NCBI RefSeq assembly: GCF_001953745.1
Contig: NZ_LWLN01000001.1
Location: 3,348,001 to 3,412,000 of the forward strand
Reading direction: 5' to 3'
Length of the DNA: 64,000 nucleotides
Source of the DNA: Natrinema saccharevitans
GTDB taxonomy: Archaea; Halobacteriota; Halobacteria; Halobacteriales; Natrialbaceae
Shown: positions 36,209 to 47,515 of the stretch, in pieces
Layout of the letters: each line of letters begins with the position of its first letter
How positions within the stretch are numbered: the first letter of the stretch is position 1
Program-made: the position numbers and the translations under genes
The notes under the pieces: generated by a model
Databases searched by the model: none
Seen by the model: the letters and a program-made list of their open reading frames with translations, nothing else
Told to the model about the DNA's origin: nothing

Positions 36209-37168
36209 GTGACCGACTGCATCTTCTACGGCGGCAAGGGCGGCGTCGGCAAGACGACCTGCGCCGCCGCGACGGCCCTCCGACTCGCCGACGCGGGGCG
36301 GGAGACGCTCGTCGTCTCGACCGATCCGGCCCACTCGCTTTCGGACTCGCTCGAGACCGATCTCGGTCCCGAGCCCCGCGAACTCGAGGCCGGGACCGAA
36401 GGGGGCCTCTGGGCCGTCGAGATCGATCCCGACGCGCGAAAGGAGCGCTACGAACGGCTGGCGCGGGCGCTGGCCGCGGACCTGCGCAGCGCCGGGATCC
36501 GACTGGACGACGAGGAGGTTCGACGGCTGTTCGCCGGCGGCGCGCCCGCAGGCAGCGACGAGATCGCGGCGCTGGACCTGCTCGTCGAGTACGTCGACGA
36601 CGGCGACTGGGACGTCGTCGTCTTCGATACCGCGCCGACGGGCCACACCCTCCGGCTGTTCGACACGCCCGAGGTGATGGGGCTGGCCCTCGAGACGGCC
36701 GAGTCGTTACGCGGGCAGGTCAAGCGGATCGGCGACGCCGCCCGCACCGCGGTCCTCGGCCCGATGTCGATGTTCGGCAGCGGCCGCGACGACGGGGACG
36801 AGAGCCTCGAGTCGTTCCGGGCGCGCCTCGAGCGCGCCCGCGACCTGCTGACCGATCCCGACCGCACCGAGTTCCGGGTCGTCTTACTCCCGGAGCGCAT
36901 GGCGATCGCCGAGTCCGAGCGGCTGGTGGCGACGCTGCGGGAGGCCGACGTGCGGATCGACCGACTCGTCGTCAATCGAGTCTTCGAGGACCCCGAAGAC
37001 GACTGTTCGCGGTGTCAGTCGCGACACGAGCGACACCTCGAGCGAGTCGCGGAGATCCGGGCGACCTTTCCCGACCTCGAGGTCGTCACGCTGCCGGAAC
37101 GGGAGGGCGAAGTGCAGGGCCTCGAGACGCTGGCGGCGGTCGCAGGGCGGTTGCCCAGCGACGCGTGA
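36209..37168 (+). CDS. ArsA/Get3 (TRC40) family ATPase
   Basis: The 319-residue protein starts at GTG (VTDCIFYGGKGGVGKTT). It has the deviant Walker A GGKGGVGKTT, switch I DPAHSLSD, switch II DTAPTGHTLRLF near residue 144, and a CSRCQSRH motif near residue 263 that matches the zinc-binding CxxC of Get3. Archaeal members of this family may target tail-anchored proteins or serve in arsenite handling; with no arsenic genes nearby the Get3-type role is favoured by inference. GTG at 36194 is an alternative start five codons earlier. Confidence 0.85.
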   Translation: MTDCIFYGGKGGVGKTTCAAATALRLADAGRETLVVSTDPAHSLSDSLETDLGPEPRELEAGTEGGLWAVEIDPDARKERYERLARALAADLRSAGIRLDDEEVRRLFAGGAPAGSDEIAALDLLVEYVDDGDWDVVVFDTAPTGHTLRLFDTPEVMGLALETAESLRGQVKRIGDAARTAVLGPMSMFGSGRDDGDESLESFRARLERARDLLTDPDRTEFRVVLLPERMAIAESERLVATLREADVRIDRLVVNRVFEDPEDDCSRCQSRHERHLERVAEIRATFPDLEVVTLPEREGEVQGLETLAAVAGRLPSDA

Positions 37169-37228
37169 GGGGGTGATCGGCTCGAGCGGCCCCTGTTCTT
37201 TTACCCGTCAGCGGACCAACGTATGCGC

Positions 37229-37417
37229 ATGGGGCTCTCCAACGGTCGAAATCCGACTCGGCTCGAGACCGCGATCGGACTGGCCGTCGCCGTCGTCGCG
37301 ATCGTCGGCACGCAGTTCCTCGGCTGGGAGTGGGGCGACGGACGGCTCGTGCCGACGATGATCGGGGTCGTTGCCGCCGCGATCGCTGTCGTCGCGTTCC
37401 TCGCGCGCCGCGACTGA
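37229..37417 (+). CDS. Small two-helix membrane protein
   Basis: The 62-residue protein has two hydrophobic segments (IGLAVAVVAIVGTQFLG and VPTMIGVVAAAIAVVAFL) joined by an acidic turn. A TATA-like TTCTTTTA lies about 35 bp upstream. The start at 37229 (MGLSNGRNPT) is chosen; 37223 would add two residues. It is convergent with the ligase gene. The function is unknown. Confidence 0.65.
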   Translation: MGLSNGRNPTRLETAIGLAVAVVAIVGTQFLGWEWGDGRLVPTMIGVVAAAIAVVAFLARRD

Positions 37418-37450
37418 CGCCCCGATCGGACCGCGGACGGCCGCGACCGA

Positions 37451-39801
<2,351 letters not shown>

Positions 39802-40227
39802 TTATGATGCGTCCGCGTTGGTCGTTCGTCGGGAGCCAACGGTGTTTGCTACCCACCCACCGACACGACCGGATCCGAGACCGAATAGGGGTGCAACACA
39901 CACCACCACTCCACTGGCGAAGACGACGAATACGACCCTCTGTAGCGACCAGGTTGCCGTCGTCCCTGCCGTCACGATGAATACGAGCAGTCCGAGGGCG
40001 CCACCAATGAGACCAGCGCGGAGTCCAGCAGCACCTGGGTCCGACGAGCGGATCGCAGCGATGACTCCTGCGACGAACGCTCCGATTATCATTATCCCAC
40101 CGCCGATGGTCGCCTCCGAATTCGGTAGCCAGTTTAGCACGACGATGACGGGTAGCGAAGCGATTGAACCGATGAGCGCGAATCTCCATGCCGGAGGAAG
40201 AGTGTGGACGAGGCGAGGTAACACCAT
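39802..40227 (-). CDS. DUF5518-like membrane protein
   Basis: The 141-residue protein has four hydrophobic segments (residues 15-32, 42-60, 73-90, 97-120) and repeats of small residues (GGGIMIIGAFVAGVIAAIRS). The glycine-rich arrangement matches DUF5518, a small haloarchaeal membrane family without a known role. It is upstream of ligA, separated by 269 bp. Confidence 0.7.
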   Translation of the reverse strand: MVLPRLVHTLPPAWRFALIGSIASLPVIVVLNWLPNSEATIGGGIMIIGAFVAGVIAAIRSSDPGAAGLRAGLIGGALGLLVFIVTAGTTATWSLQRVVFVVFASGVVVCVAPLFGLGSGRVGGWVANTVGSRRTTNADAS

Positions 40228-40290
40228 ATTCGTTTCTACGTTCTAATAGTACATACTTTCACCGGAGCGGGGAATGGAAGATCTGCTGAA

Positions 40291-40623
40291 TTACTTCCAG
40301 GGGTTGTCCACCAGCTCAGTGTGAACGCTCGAGCCGACGGCGATCCGACAGTCGGCCCGCGGCGAGGCGAGACACAGCAGGACGTAGCCGTCCGCCAGGT
40401 GTCGGTCCTTCAGGGCTCGAGGCCGTCGGCGGTGCGCGAGGGCATCGTCGGCGGCACCCTCGAGTAGCCGCCCCGTACAGGTCCCGCAGGCACCGGTGCG
40501 ACAGCCGAACGGCAGTCCGATATCGTTCCGTTCGGCGGCCTCGAGGATCGTCTCGTCCTCGCGCACCTCGATGGTTCGACTGCGGCCGTCGGGCCACTCG
40601 AGGGTGGCGTCGTGGTTCGTCAT
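40291..40623 (-). CDS. 2Fe-2S ferredoxin (distal gene of SBP56 operon)
   Basis: The 110-residue plant-type ferredoxin has C41, C46, C49 and C84 in GCRTGACGTC and YVLLCLASP, the complete 2Fe-2S ligand set. It starts at MTNHDATLEWPDG and lies 11 bp downstream of the SBP56 gene, so it is cotranscribed. With its paralogue at 42096 it brackets SBP56. Electron transfer to or from the SBP56 enzyme is a reasonable inference from the operon. Confidence 0.92.
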   Translation of the reverse strand: MTNHDATLEWPDGRSRTIEVREDETILEAAERNDIGLPFGCRTGACGTCTGRLLEGAADDALAHRRRPRALKDRHLADGYVLLCLASPRADCRIAVGSSVHTELVDNPWK

Positions 40624-40634
40624 CCCGACTGCCC

Positions 40635-42035
40635 TCACTGCCAGACGTCGCTCGTGCAGTCGCCGTCGGGCCACCGGATCTCGTGGGCGCGGGCCGGTCC
40701 TGCCGGACAGTCGCCCCAGTCGACGAGGAAGTCCTCGTCGAGTTCCATCGTTCCCGTTCGGGGGTCGACGTCGGCTTTCAGCATCACCGAGCCGCGCTCG
40801 GCCTCCTCGGGGTAGAACTGGTCGTCCCACGAGGAGAACAGCGAGGTGGTCCAGTAGAGGCGCTCGCCGTCCAGCGAGAGCTGGAGCATCTGCGGGCCGC
40901 CGGCGAGTTCCCGGCCCCGGACTTCCTGAACCTCGCCGAAGGTGCCCCCGACCGACAGCGAGTCGGCCCGCCGCGGGTTCGACGGGTCCGAGACGTCGTA
41001 CATCCAGACGTCGCCGTGGAGCCAGTTCGAACCGAACAGGTACCGGTCGTCCATCGAGATCAGGATGTCGGTCGTCAGCCCCGGCACGGGCATGTCCCAG
41101 TCCTCGTGTTCGCGGGCCTCGAAGTCGATCACCTTCTCGGCGCGGTACTCGTCCGCGTCGACATCATAAAAGAAATGGAACATATTCGACGAGAGCGCGG
41201 TCCCGACGAACCCGTGGGTCGACTCGGGCGTGTGGAGGAATCGCACCTCGAGCGGAATCTGCCCCTCCTCGCCGAGGTCGATGGTCTGTTCGACGGTGCC
41301 GTCCTCCCAGTCCCAGAAGTGGATCTTTCGGCCGTAGTTCCCGGCCTCGACGTCCTCGAGGTCGAAGCCCGGATAGTAGGTCTTCGGGGCGGCCCACTCG
41401 GTCGAGACCATCACGTTCTGGCGGGGCTGGTACCAGTAGTCGTAGTTCATCTCGATCTCGCCCGGCGGCTCCCAGCGTCCTTCGATCTCGAAGTCCTCGT
41501 TCAGTTCGAGGAACCCGCCCGGCAGTTCGCCGTCGGCGTCGCCGAGCATGCTGATCAGGATCTGTCCGTCCGGAATGCAGTGGACGGTGTGGGGTGCCGA
41601 GAGGTCGTACTCGAAGACGTCCTCTGGTTCGATCACCGTCTCGAGTTCGGGATTCCGGCGGTCGGCGGCGTCGAGGACGTGGATCCGCGAGGAGCGCTGG
41701 CCGGGGACGATCAGGTGTCGCCGCTCGAGGCCGTCCACGTGGCACGAGGACGAGCAGGCGTTCCACCCGAAGTGGTGGAGTTCGTCCCCGCGCTCTGGCA
41801 TCTCGACCCGATCGACGATCTCGCAGTAGGTCTCGGAGTCGGGATCGAGGTCGACGACCGCGACGAAGTCCGGCGCGTCGACGTCCGTGCCGACGTAGAG
41901 GCTCATCACGTACGCCAACTGCTCCCGTTCGCTCTCCTCGATCGCTGCCTGAGGCGTCGCGTAGCCGGGACCCTCGTGGTGGTGTTCGTGGTCGTGACCG
42001 GGTTCGACGTCGCCTGACGTGCTAGCGTCACTCAT
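40635..42035 (-). CDS. SBP56 family selenium-binding protein / methanethiol oxidase-like
   Basis: The 466-residue protein is a seven-bladed beta-propeller of the SBP56 family. NACSSSCHVDG near residue 94 carries the conserved cysteine pair, and HTVHCIPDG near residue 151, HFFYDV and HGDVWMYDVSD fit the conserved histidines. In bacteria the homologue is a copper methanethiol oxidase, which makes formaldehyde, sulphide and hydrogen peroxide from methanethiol. The function in haloarchaea is not shown. A His-rich N-terminus (GHDHEHHHEGPG) may bind metal. It is bracketed by two 2Fe-2S ferredoxin genes on the same strand. Start MSDASTS is chosen over 42050. Confidence 0.88.
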   Translation of the reverse strand: MSDASTSGDVEPGHDHEHHHEGPGYATPQAAIEESEREQLAYVMSLYVGTDVDAPDFVAVVDLDPDSETYCEIVDRVEMPERGDELHHFGWNACSSSCHVDGLERRHLIVPGQRSSRIHVLDAADRRNPELETVIEPEDVFEYDLSAPHTVHCIPDGQILISMLGDADGELPGGFLELNEDFEIEGRWEPPGEIEMNYDYWYQPRQNVMVSTEWAAPKTYYPGFDLEDVEAGNYGRKIHFWDWEDGTVEQTIDLGEEGQIPLEVRFLHTPESTHGFVGTALSSNMFHFFYDVDADEYRAEKVIDFEAREHEDWDMPVPGLTTDILISMDDRYLFGSNWLHGDVWMYDVSDPSNPRRADSLSVGGTFGEVQEVRGRELAGGPQMLQLSLDGERLYWTTSLFSSWDDQFYPEEAERGSVMLKADVDPRTGTMELDEDFLVDWGDCPAGPARAHEIRWPDGDCTSDVWQ

Positions 42036-42095
42036 GAGATTCCCGACCACGAGCGGGTAAATAAATCTGGTCGGGGGTGACGCGAGCGGACGGAC

Positions 42096-42467
42096 CTAGG
42101 CCCAGGGGCTGTCGCCGACCTCGGCGCGCACCCGCGGCCCGACCTCGATGCGGCAGTCGGCCTGCGGCGAGGCGATACACAACAGGACGTAGCCGTCGTC
42201 TCGCTCGTCGTCGGTCAGCGCCCGCGGCTGCCGGCGATACGCGAAGGCGTCTCCCACGTCCGGCCGCGACGCGTCCTCGTCGTCGCTCTCGCCGTCCTCG
42301 AGTCCGAGCAGCCGGCCGACGCAGGTGATACAGGTCCCGCTCCGGCAGTCGTAGGGCAGTCGCGCGCCGACCCGCTGGGCCGCCTCGAGGACCGACTGGC
42401 GCTCGGCCACGTCGAGCGTCCGCGTCCGGCCGTCGGTCCACTCGAGGGTCACCTCGTGGCTCGTCAT
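42096..42467 (-). CDS. 2Fe-2S ferredoxin (first gene of SBP56 operon)
   Basis: The 123-residue ferredoxin has C41, C46, C49 and C97 (DCRSGTCITC and YVLLCIASP), the same frame as the gene at 40291, with a 13-residue longer acidic loop between the third and fourth ligands. It lies 60 bp upstream of the SBP56 gene and starts the operon. The two ferredoxins are duplicates. Confidence 0.92.
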   Translation of the reverse strand: MTSHEVTLEWTDGRTRTLDVAERQSVLEAAQRVGARLPYDCRSGTCITCVGRLLGLEDGESDDEDASRPDVGDAFAYRRQPRALTDDERDDGYVLLCIASPQADCRIEVGPRVRAEVGDSPWA

Positions 42468-42604
42468 CGGTCCGTTCCCGCTATCGTCCGTCGTGCGTAC
42501 AGTTCATCCATGACACTGTGTACCGTTACGAGGGCCAAGGAGAAAAAGTCGGTTGCGTTTCGACGACCGATTTCGCGATGGCGGCTCGGTTCGGACGGGC
42601 CGTC

Positions 42605-44065
42605 TCAGTCGACGGACGGCGTCACCGTCTCCGCCGTCGGTTCCGCCTCGGGAGCCTCCTTGTAGGCGATCCCCCAGCCGGTCACGCCCATGGCGATCAG
42701 GACCAGCGGCGAGAGGATCCCGAAGAAGTAGTACGGCGCGTACTCGACGACCGGCACGCCGAGGGTCGACGCCATGAAGACGCCGCCCGATCCCCAGGGA
42801 ACGAACGCCGACGTCGTCGTCCCGGCGGCTTCGACCGCCCGCGAGAGGTTCCGGCTCTCGAGGTCGTACTCGTCGTAGAGGTTCTGTAAGGTCATCCCGG
42901 GCACGACGATCGCCATGTACTGTTCCGCGGCGAGGAAGTTCATCGCGACCGTCCCCGCGGCCGTTCCGGCGGTCAGCCCGGCGACGCTACTGACGGCCCG
43001 GCCGATGTGGTACGCGAGCGACGCCAGCACGCCGGTCTCCTGGAGGATCCCACCGAGTGCCAGCGCGGCGACGATGATCGTAATGACCCACACGGAGCCC
43101 GAGAGTCCGCCGCTTGCGAGCAGTTCGTTCGTGAGTTCGAGGCCGGTCTCGGGACTCGTTCCGTTGTGAACGGTTTTCCACGCCGCGGCGAAACTCGTTC
43201 CCTGGACGGTGGTGCTGATCCCGACGCCGGCGAAGATGCCGGCGCCGAGCGACGGCAGCGCCGGAAATCCGTAGAACGCGAGCGCGAACGTGACGACCAG
43301 TGGGAAGAGCGTGATCGGCGAGACGGCGTAGCTGCTCGCGAGGCCGGCTTGCATCTCGGCGACGCGGTCGACGGGGATCGTTCCGCTCGCGTTCAATCCC
43401 AGCGCGACGAACAGCACCAGCGAGACGGTAAACGCGATCAGCGTTCCGGGGCGCATCGCCCGAATGTGGTCCATCAGATCCGTGTTCGTGACCGCGGCGG
43501 CGAGGTTCGTGGTATCGGAGAGGGGGGAGTTCTTGTCGCCGGTGTAGGCACCGGAGAGGACGGCACCGGCCGTCATCGCCTCCGGGATCCCGAGCCCGGA
43601 GCCGATCCCGATCATCGCGACGCCGAGGGTCCCGGCGGTCGTCCACGACGAGCCGATCGCGAAGGCGACGACCGCCGAAAGCACGACGGTAAAGGGGAGG
43701 AATATCCGCGGCGACAGGAACTCCAGCCCGTAGTACATGAGCGTGGGGATCGTTCCGGAGTCGATCCACGACGAGATGAGCATATAGATGACAAACAGGA
43801 TGAGAATGGCTTGTAGCCCGGTCAGAATACTGCGACTAATCCCGTCGTAAAGGCGCTCCCATGAGTAGCCGAAGTAGTACCGTCCGAGCAACCCCGCGAA
43901 GGCGATCCCCCACAACAGCGGCATCTGCGGGTCCATCTCGAGCCAGATCATCCCGACCGAGAGGAACAGAATCATGCCGGCGATCGGGAGGAGCGCCTCC
44001 CCCAGGCTCGGGCGGTCCTCATCGGGGATGTCGTCGTAGGCTTTCGGTGTGAAATCAACTCCCAT
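42605..44065 (-). CDS. nhaC: Na+/H+ antiporter NhaC family
   Basis: The 486-residue membrane protein has about eleven helices. Family features include the stretch WTTAGTLGVAMIGIGSGLGI, the SGAYTGDKNSPLSDTTNLAA motif near residue 190, which contains the conserved polar loop, and ASTLGVPVVEYAPY near the end. It exchanges sodium for protons, consistent with the high-salt habitat. It is monocistronic and divergent from the RIO1 kinase gene. Confidence 0.9.
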   Translation of the reverse strand: MGVDFTPKAYDDIPDEDRPSLGEALLPIAGMILFLSVGMIWLEMDPQMPLLWGIAFAGLLGRYYFGYSWERLYDGISRSILTGLQAILILFVIYMLISSWIDSGTIPTLMYYGLEFLSPRIFLPFTVVLSAVVAFAIGSSWTTAGTLGVAMIGIGSGLGIPEAMTAGAVLSGAYTGDKNSPLSDTTNLAAAVTNTDLMDHIRAMRPGTLIAFTVSLVLFVALGLNASGTIPVDRVAEMQAGLASSYAVSPITLFPLVVTFALAFYGFPALPSLGAGIFAGVGISTTVQGTSFAAAWKTVHNGTSPETGLELTNELLASGGLSGSVWVITIIVAALALGGILQETGVLASLAYHIGRAVSSVAGLTAGTAAGTVAMNFLAAEQYMAIVVPGMTLQNLYDEYDLESRNLSRAVEAAGTTTSAFVPWGSGGVFMASTLGVPVVEYAPYYFFGILSPLVLIAMGVTGWGIAYKEAPEAEPTAETVTPSVD

Positions 44066-44193
44066 GTGCGAGTCTCGTCCGTGTTTGCGATACCGGGTAT
44101 AAATATATCTTCTTTCGAACGCCGGCTCGGCTCCCGGGCGGGCCGCCGACCGGACCCGGTACTTTACCCGTTGGGACGCCTAGGATCGAGCAG

Positions 44194-45069
44194 ATGGGAC
44201 AGGGAACGGAGTTCGGACTGGTCGACCTCGAGGACGTCGAGTCCCCCGGCGACGAGTGGGAGGAGATCGACGTCTCGGATACCGAAGCCGATCGGATCGC
44301 CCGCAAGCGCGACCGCGAGTTCGAACAGTTCGAGGAGCGGATCAAGGACGCCGAACAGTTCAAGGTCGAGCAGTCGGTCTTCGACGACGCGACCTTCGCG
44401 GCGCTGTACAAGCTGGTCCAAGACGGCTACGTCGAGGCCTTCGGCGGACCGCTCTCGACGGGCAAGGAGGCAAACGTCTACCACGCCCTGGGCGACGACC
44501 GCGAGGTCGCGGTCAAGATCTACCGGATCAACGCCTCGAACTTCCGGCAGATGCGCGACTACCTCGAGGGCGATCCCCGGTTCGAGGGACTGGGCGGCCA
44601 GAAGAAAGACGTCGTCCTCGCGTGGACGAAAAAGGAACTGGCGAACCTCCGACGGGCGAAGGCGGCCGGGGTTCGGATTCCGGAACCGATCGCGACCGAA
44701 CGCAACGTGCTGGTCATGGAGTACATCGGGACCGACGACGGCCGCGCGAAACGACTCGGCGAGGTCCACATCGAGAACCCGCAAACCGCCTACGAGGTCA
44801 TGCGCGAGTACATGCGTCGGCTCTACTCGGCCGGCCTGATCCACGGCGACCTGAGCGAGTACAACGTCGTCTTCGACGAGGCCGAGGGTCAACTGGTCCT
44901 GATCGACCTCGGGCAGGCCGTCACCGTCCACCACCCCAACAGCCGCGAGTTCCTGGAGCGCGATTGCCGGAACGTCGCGAGTTTCTTCTCGCGGCAGGGG
45001 CTCGACGTGACCGAGAGCGATCTGCTCGAGTTCGTCACGAGTCCGGAGCCGGACCCCTCGAGGGACTGA
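44194..45069 (+). CDS. rio1: RIO1-family protein kinase
   Basis: The 291-residue kinase has GPLSTGKEANVYHAL near residue 87 (phosphate-binding loop), VAVKIYRI with the ATP-binding lysine, the catalytic loop HGDLSEYNVV near residue 218 and the metal-binding LIDLGQAV near residue 238. RIO1 kinases act in late small-subunit maturation. The gene cluster with the KH protein at 45733 repeats the common archaeal arrangement for 16S rRNA maturation. An N-terminal acidic extension of about 50 residues is haloarchaeal. Confidence 0.93.
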   Translation: MGQGTEFGLVDLEDVESPGDEWEEIDVSDTEADRIARKRDREFEQFEERIKDAEQFKVEQSVFDDATFAALYKLVQDGYVEAFGGPLSTGKEANVYHALGDDREVAVKIYRINASNFRQMRDYLEGDPRFEGLGGQKKDVVLAWTKKELANLRRAKAAGVRIPEPIATERNVLVMEYIGTDDGRAKRLGEVHIENPQTAYEVMREYMRRLYSAGLIHGDLSEYNVVFDEAEGQLVLIDLGQAVTVHHPNSREFLERDCRNVASFFSRQGLDVTESDLLEFVTSPEPDPSRD

Positions 45070-45124
45070 GCCGCGGACGGAGAGCGGCCAAACGCCTTAG
45101 TGGATCGCCCGCGCGGAAACGCGT

Positions 45125-45625
45125 ATGCACATCGGCATCATTTCCGACACCCACGACAACGTCGACGCGATCGAGCGTGCGACCGAAATATTCGCCGAAG
45201 AAGGCGTCGAGGTCGTCGTTCATTGCGGCGACTTCATCGCACCCCTGATGATCGACTACTTCGAGGCGTTCGAACTCCACGGCGTCCTCGGCAACAACGA
45301 CGGCGACGTCCGGAACCTCCAGCGCGCGTTCGACTCGCTGGGCGGCGAGAGCCAACTCCACGGCCGGTTCGCCGACCTCGAGTTCGACGGGCTCTCCTTT
45401 GCCGTACTCCACGGCGAGAGCAAGGCGGAGGTCGAAGCCATCGCGGCTGGCGACAGCTACGACTTCGTCTGTTACGGCCACCATCACGAGCGCGAGTTGT
45501 CGGAGGACGGCCGGACGACGGTCCTCAACCCCGGTGCGCACGTGCTGGCGGCCGACGACGACCGGACGGTCGCGATCGTCGATACCCGATCGCAGTCGGT
45601 CCGGTTCCGCTCGGTTATCGAGTAG
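45125..45625 (+). CDS. MJ0936/YfcE family metallophosphodiesterase
   Basis: The 166-residue protein shows the metallophosphoesterase motifs ISDTHDN (residue 6), HCGDF (residue 36), GNNDGD (residue 56), LHGE (residue 95) and GHHHERE (residue 118). They bind two divalent metals. Family members hydrolyse cyclic or phosphodiester substrates; the physiological substrate is unknown. It lies 55 bp after the RIO1 gene. Confidence 0.9.
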   Translation: MHIGIISDTHDNVDAIERATEIFAEEGVEVVVHCGDFIAPLMIDYFEAFELHGVLGNNDGDVRNLQRAFDSLGGESQLHGRFADLEFDGLSFAVLHGESKAEVEAIAAGDSYDFVCYGHHHERELSEDGRTTVLNPGAHVLAADDDRTVAIVDTRSQSVRFRSVIE

Positions 45626-45732
45626 CGGGTTTCGACCGCGACACCACCCGAGACGGCGCGTGTGACGGTGTCACTCCCCACTCGGTACTCGCGGACCAAG
45701 CGCTTAACCTCACCCAGCCAGTATCGAACAGT

Positions 45733-46290
45733 ATGCAGCACGTGAAGATTCCGCAGGACCGCATCGGGGTTCTCATCGGTGAAGGTGGCGAGACGATGCG
45801 CGAGATCGAGGCGGAGGCGCAAGTACGACTCGACATCGACTCGGAGAACGGCTCCGTCGCCGTCGAAACAGTCGGTGATCCCGTACTCGGTCTCAAGGGT
45901 CCCGAGATCGTCCGCGCGATCGGCCGCGGCTTCGCGCCCGAGGACGCCCTGCGACTGCTCGAGGACGACATGATGTTGTTCGACGTCGTCGACATCGACG
46001 CCGCCGCCCGCAACAAAAACGACATGAAACGCAAGAAGGGCCGACTCATCGGTGAAGGCGGCCGGACCCGCGAACTGATGGAGGAACTGACCGGGGCCGA
46101 CGTCGTCATCTACGGCTCGACGCTCGGTGTCATCGGCGCGCCACAGGAGGTCGACGCCGTCCGCAGCGCCGCCGAGATGCTTCTCGACGGTGCGCCCCAC
46201 GGCGCGGTGTACTCCTTCCTCGAGGAGAAGCACAACGAGATGAAACACCAGGGAATGGAGTACCACCGGTTCCCCGGCGGTCAGTCCTAA
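45733..46290 (+). CDS. KH domain RNA-binding protein (Dim2/Pno1-like)
   Basis: The 185-residue protein has two KH domains: VKIPQDRIGVLIGEGGETMR near residue 4 with GEGG in the loop, and KGRLIGEGGRTRELMEELTG near residue 97. It corresponds to archaeal Dim2, the partner of RIO1 and Nob1 in 16S 3'-end processing. Its place next to the RIO1 gene supports the assignment. The start was set at ATG 45733. Confidence 0.93.
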   Translation: MQHVKIPQDRIGVLIGEGGETMREIEAEAQVRLDIDSENGSVAVETVGDPVLGLKGPEIVRAIGRGFAPEDALRLLEDDMMLFDVVDIDAAARNKNDMKRKKGRLIGEGGRTRELMEELTGADVVIYGSTLGVIGAPQEVDAVRSAAEMLLDGAPHGAVYSFLEEKHNEMKHQGMEYHRFPGGQS

Positions 46291-46584
46291 CCGCCGCTTA
46301 TATTCTCGCAGAACTATGTGTGTTCAGTAAAGGGGATTGTTTTCCTCCATCCAGTTATCGAGTACGGTCTTATAGAGGGATTTGATTCACCGGGATCGGT
46401 TTTCAAACCGGTGAAATCTTGATAACTGTGAGTCCATAGCCCATTCGTGGATATCTACATTTACTGGTCGCTGTAACTAAATACAGAGCGTCCTATTCCA
46501 AACTACATATGTCTTGCGCCTACTAAACAGGGCAGATAACGGTAATATCTATTCAATACTACTTGCAGATAATAGTGGATCGTA
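46291..46584. other. intergenic region with hairpin
   Basis: About 290 AT-richer bases. The main feature is TTCACCGG (46386-46393) paired to CCGGTGAA (46408-46415), with an alternative overlapping hairpin CGGTTT-TC-AAACCG (46397-46410). One could end the KH-gene transcript or control the next gene. A TATA-like ATCTATTCAATAC lies about 35 bp before 46585. Confidence 0.45.
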
Positions 46585-47482
46585 ATGGTGAAAAACGACC
46601 TCTCCCGACGAAAAGTGCTGGCGACAGCCGGGGCAATAACAGTCGGATTCGGTGCTTCAGGAACAGTTGTTGCTCGTGAACGTGACGATCCGAGTGAGAA
46701 GTTTACCAGGCAGATGATTCAGGCCCAACAGATCGCAAAACAAGAAGGGCTGGAGGAGCGTCAGAAGTATCTAGATAGAATTGGCATCAATCACATGGAA
46801 AAGGACCATCAGTTTGCAGTCCAAAAAAAACGCTTCGTATGAAGACCGGGCACAACCAGCGCACGAGCCACCGATTTGTGTCGATCCACTTGATTGTGAT
46901 GCTGATATTAACGTCCAGTCTTCTCTGACCTACAATCCACGAGGAGAAGAGTTTCACTATTCGTATTTCATTCGGTTTAGATACGGGTATGCAGACGATC
47001 CATCGTACCCTCCACGGTATATCTATGCAGGACCGGAAGACCCGGCAGACACACTCGGTCTCACGTGGGAAAACAGTTCCGCGGCCAAGAGATTAGAGAT
47101 ACGGGACCATCGAAAGGTTCATAAATCCGTTGTGACTGATGACTACACCGAGTTTGACGAGGGAAGCTGGACCGGATCGGGACTCGGTATTCTCGTTGAT
47201 GGATATCAGGCATCAATCGATTCCGGGAAGACCGGAAACGATGAAACGGACTGGAGTCAGATGGTCGTCGCTGGAGTTTTTCTTGAGAAGGCCGTTGATT
47301 TCAGACCTGAGACATCCCTTCGTGGGATATACGAATATGCGTGGAAAGGGACAGAACCGGACGTGGCAGTGTCGTATCCAGCATCAATTACATTTAAGCA
47401 GAATGAGTACGAGAAGTCCGAAGAACTTCAACATACTCCGGATGGTGAAACCCTTCATATTAAAGCCAAAGAAGTAATGTGA
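46585..47482 (+). pseudogene. Tat-exported protein of unknown function, split by a frameshift at an A8 tract
   Basis: Frame 1 (46585-46842) starts MVKNDLSRRKVLATAGA, a clear twin-arginine signal (SRRKVL), and runs through a helical stretch to the run of eight A at 46823-46830. There it shifts to the frame of 46781-47482, whose body (residues NASYEDRAQPAHEPPICVDP and on) continues without stop for about 215 residues. Removing one A would give a protein of about 298 residues. A damaged gene, a slippage-controlled gene or a base-call error are all possible. The body is beta-rich with one close pair of cysteines (CVDPLDC). Function unknown. Confidence 0.72.
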
Positions 47483-47515
47483 GTCTTTATCACCAGTATA
47501 TAAAAGAAATCATAT

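Noticed and set aside
37169-37228. Start of the small membrane protein at 37223
   Set aside because: Both ATGs are possible; the second was used because two extra residues add nothing and it sits at a better distance from the TATA-like sequence. This is a weak preference.
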